A stretch of DNA of 64,000 nucleotides from Mucilaginibacter tolerans (GTDB lineage: Bacteria > Bacteroidota > Bacteroidia > Sphingobacteriales > Sphingobacteriaceae), in NCBI RefSeq assembly GCF_030519375.1, contig NZ_JAUMKB010000006.1, forward strand, positions 234,071-298,070, given 5' to 3'. This document shows, one piece after another, positions 63,091 to 64,000 of this stretch. The notes beneath the pieces are model-generated. The model saw only the letters and a list, made by a program, of their open reading frames with translations, ran no database searches and was not told the origin of the DNA. Each line of letters opens with the position of its first letter. Position 1 is the first letter of the stretch. Position numbers and translations under genes: made by a program.

Positions 63091-63272
63091 TTAAGTGTTT
63101 AGTGTTAAGCTAATTTAGGAGAATATATAAATATATATGCCATTTGTTAGTTTATTATTATCAATTCGTATTTAGAGTTTTACCTTAATTGGCCAGTCTA
63201 ATAAGTAGAGCCAAGAAAAATTTCAAACCATTCAACGTTAAATTGATTATTATATCGCATTGATAAAATTGA

Positions 63273-63341
63273 TTTCAATAATTATAAGAATGTACGTTCC
63301 TATAATTATTGAAACTTAGAAATGCATAATTCCGCATTTCT
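63273..63341. repeat. Two adjacent perfect hairpins
   Basis: TTTCAATAATTATA (63273-63286) and TATAATTATTGAAA (63301-63314) are a perfect 14-bp inverted repeat. Directly after it AGAAATGC (63318-63325) pairs with GCATTTCT (63334-63341). Neither is followed by a long T-run, so they may be element-end or regulatory structures. Confidence 0.7.
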
Positions 63342-63463
63342 AATAAGCCATGATGCAAGGAAATAAACCATATTTACATAAAGTTGTATAACCATTAGTT
63401 TCTACCATAATGGAACTTGCAAACTATTAATTACGCATTCTCGATCTCGCTCAGAGGTAGCGA

Positions 63464-63649
63464 ATGGATTTACTTAATGAATCTGAAATAGATGAACTGG
63501 AAACATGGATCAAATCATTGGATGATTGTAGTTCAGGAATGCCTACCGAAATGTCCGTAGAACAGTTGGAGAGGCGACTATTCCAGTTGTTTGGAAATCC
63601 ATTTAAAGCGTCAGAGGATAAGGAGGGGCCTCCCTATCCTTTGCGGTAA
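63464..63649 (+). CDS. Small acidic hypothetical protein
   Basis: The 61-residue product starts MDLLNESEIDELETWIKSL and has a C-terminal LERRLFQLFGNPFKASEDKEG. It is acidic, probably helical, with no signal peptide. A good ribosome site (AGAGGT) precedes the ATG. No family was recognised. It is convergent with the XRE gene 3 bases downstream of its stop. Confidence 0.6.
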   Translation: MDLLNESEIDELETWIKSLDDCSSGMPTEMSVEQLERRLFQLFGNPFKASEDKEGPPYPLR

Positions 63650-63652
63650 ATC

Positions 63653-63929
63653 TTATTTATTCTTTAACAATTCAATTTTTTCTCGCTCGCTTGCTAATAA
63701 GCGCTCATATAATTCAACAACTTTTTCAATAGGATTAAAATTGTTCTGTATTGAATTATCGTGAAAGTTATTTATATTGTTGAATACAGACTCTTCAGTA
63801 AAATGTTTCAAGCCCTCTACAGTTACACCTAATACATGCGCAATCTTTACCAAAGCATCTTCGTCTACTTCGGCACTTTGTTCAATCTTAGAGATTGCTT
63901 GCTGGCTAATACCTAATTCTGTAGCGCCG
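63653..63929 (-). pseudogene. XRE-family regulator gene interrupted by a group II intron
   Basis: The 3' part encodes ATELGISQQAISKIEQSAEV, the second half of an XRE helix-turn-helix, then LVKIAHVLGVTVEGLKHFTEES and a C-terminal KVVELYERLLASEREKIELL coiled coil, typical of Bacteroidota XRE regulators. The first helices are missing: the frame upstream (MTSPVLRRERGSNAPYLSG) is translated from intron RNA domains and is not protein sequence. The 5' exon should lie beyond the window. Confidence 0.8.
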
Positions 63930-64000
63930 GATAGGTAGGGGGCATTGCTGCCCCTTTCCCTCCTAAGAACCGGACTTGTCACTTACATGACATCCGGCTC
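63930..64000 (-). mobile_element. Group II intron, 3' end with domains V and VI
   Basis: On the minus strand the last 34 bases of the window (64000-63967) form domain V: GAGCCGGA pairs TCCGGTTC, then GTCAT/GTGAC closes a GTAA tetraloop, with the AGC catalytic triad at the start. Downstream TTAGGAGGGAAAGGGGC and GCCCCCTACCTAT form a domain VI hairpin with a likely branch A near the 3' end. The exact splice site is uncertain by a few bases. The body of the intron and its reverse transcriptase lie outside the window. Confidence 0.85.

Overview
The window looks like a chromosomal segment of a member of the Bacteroidota, most likely a Sphingobacteriaceae species of the Mucilaginibacter/Pedobacter type. 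The evidence is a SusC/SusD pair, a DUF4175 giant protein, a LytTR/LytS two-component pair, Bacteroidota promoters (-7 box TAnnTTTG), weak Shine-Dalgarno sites, many Sec or lipoprotein signal peptides, and tRNA genes without an encoded CCA. Genus was not tested by any search.

Region 1 (1-41332) is mostly ordinary chromosome. It holds a cut cupin gene, lipoproteins, an ATP-grasp protein, a lone response regulator and an ArsR-SRPBCC-DoxX operon behind two tandem palindromic operators. It also has a GH25 lysozyme-like protein, an aspartyl-protease-like lipoprotein, a LytTR two-component system with a 21-bp-period direct repeat at its promoter, exonuclease III, thiL, and divergent nadA and nadB. 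These are followed by tRNA-Gly, a gamma-carbonic anhydrase, mnmG with two parS-like sites just upstream, an ABC-F protein, an mlaEFD-type lipid transporter, ybeY with an anti-sigma-type ATPase and a DUF4175 gene, a MarR/MFS pair, a decayed DUF4249 gene, an FMN alpha-hydroxyacid dehydrogenase and tRNA-Pro(GGG).

Region 2 (41333-62946) is proposed to be a 21.6-kb genomic island inserted at the 3' end of tRNA-Pro: the last 15 nt of that tRNA plus one base recur as a 16-bp direct repeat at 62931-62946. Its left end is eroded (tail of an FtsX-like permease, integrase without its N-terminal domain) and carries a Fic gene behind three 69-bp-spaced inverted repeats. The rest is a sulfur module. It has a family 2A encapsulin shell gene, its cysteine desulfurase cargo with a repeat-rich N-terminal tail, serine O-acetyltransferase and an Rrf2 regulator. 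A vanadium-haloperoxidase-like protein and a SusCD pair follow. A SAM-I riboswitch then precedes a second cysteine desulfurase, an exported thioredoxin-like protein, an exported PIG-L deacetylase, a papain-like-fold candidate and an SDR. The module ends with a PhyH dioxygenase preceded by a tiny ORF with seven consecutive cysteine codons, and tRNA-Cys(GCA). A 15-bp motif (TCTATAGATTTAATA or a 13/15 match) lies at the encapsulin promoter, in the susC/cysteine desulfurase divergent region and before the poly-Cys leader, so it is a candidate site for the Rrf2 protein.

Region 3 (62947-64000) looks like the start of a second element at the same attachment sequence. It has a terminator, GTTTAC repeats, nine codons resembling an integrase N-terminus, hairpins, a small hypothetical gene, and an XRE regulator gene interrupted by the 3' end (domains V and VI) of a group II intron that runs off the window.

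The best candidate for an undescribed system is the combination in region 2: encapsulated cysteine desulfurase, SAM riboswitch, poly-Cys leader, tRNA-Cys and organosulfur-type uptake and processing genes on one tRNA-targeted island, apparently wired to sense cysteine and SAM supply.
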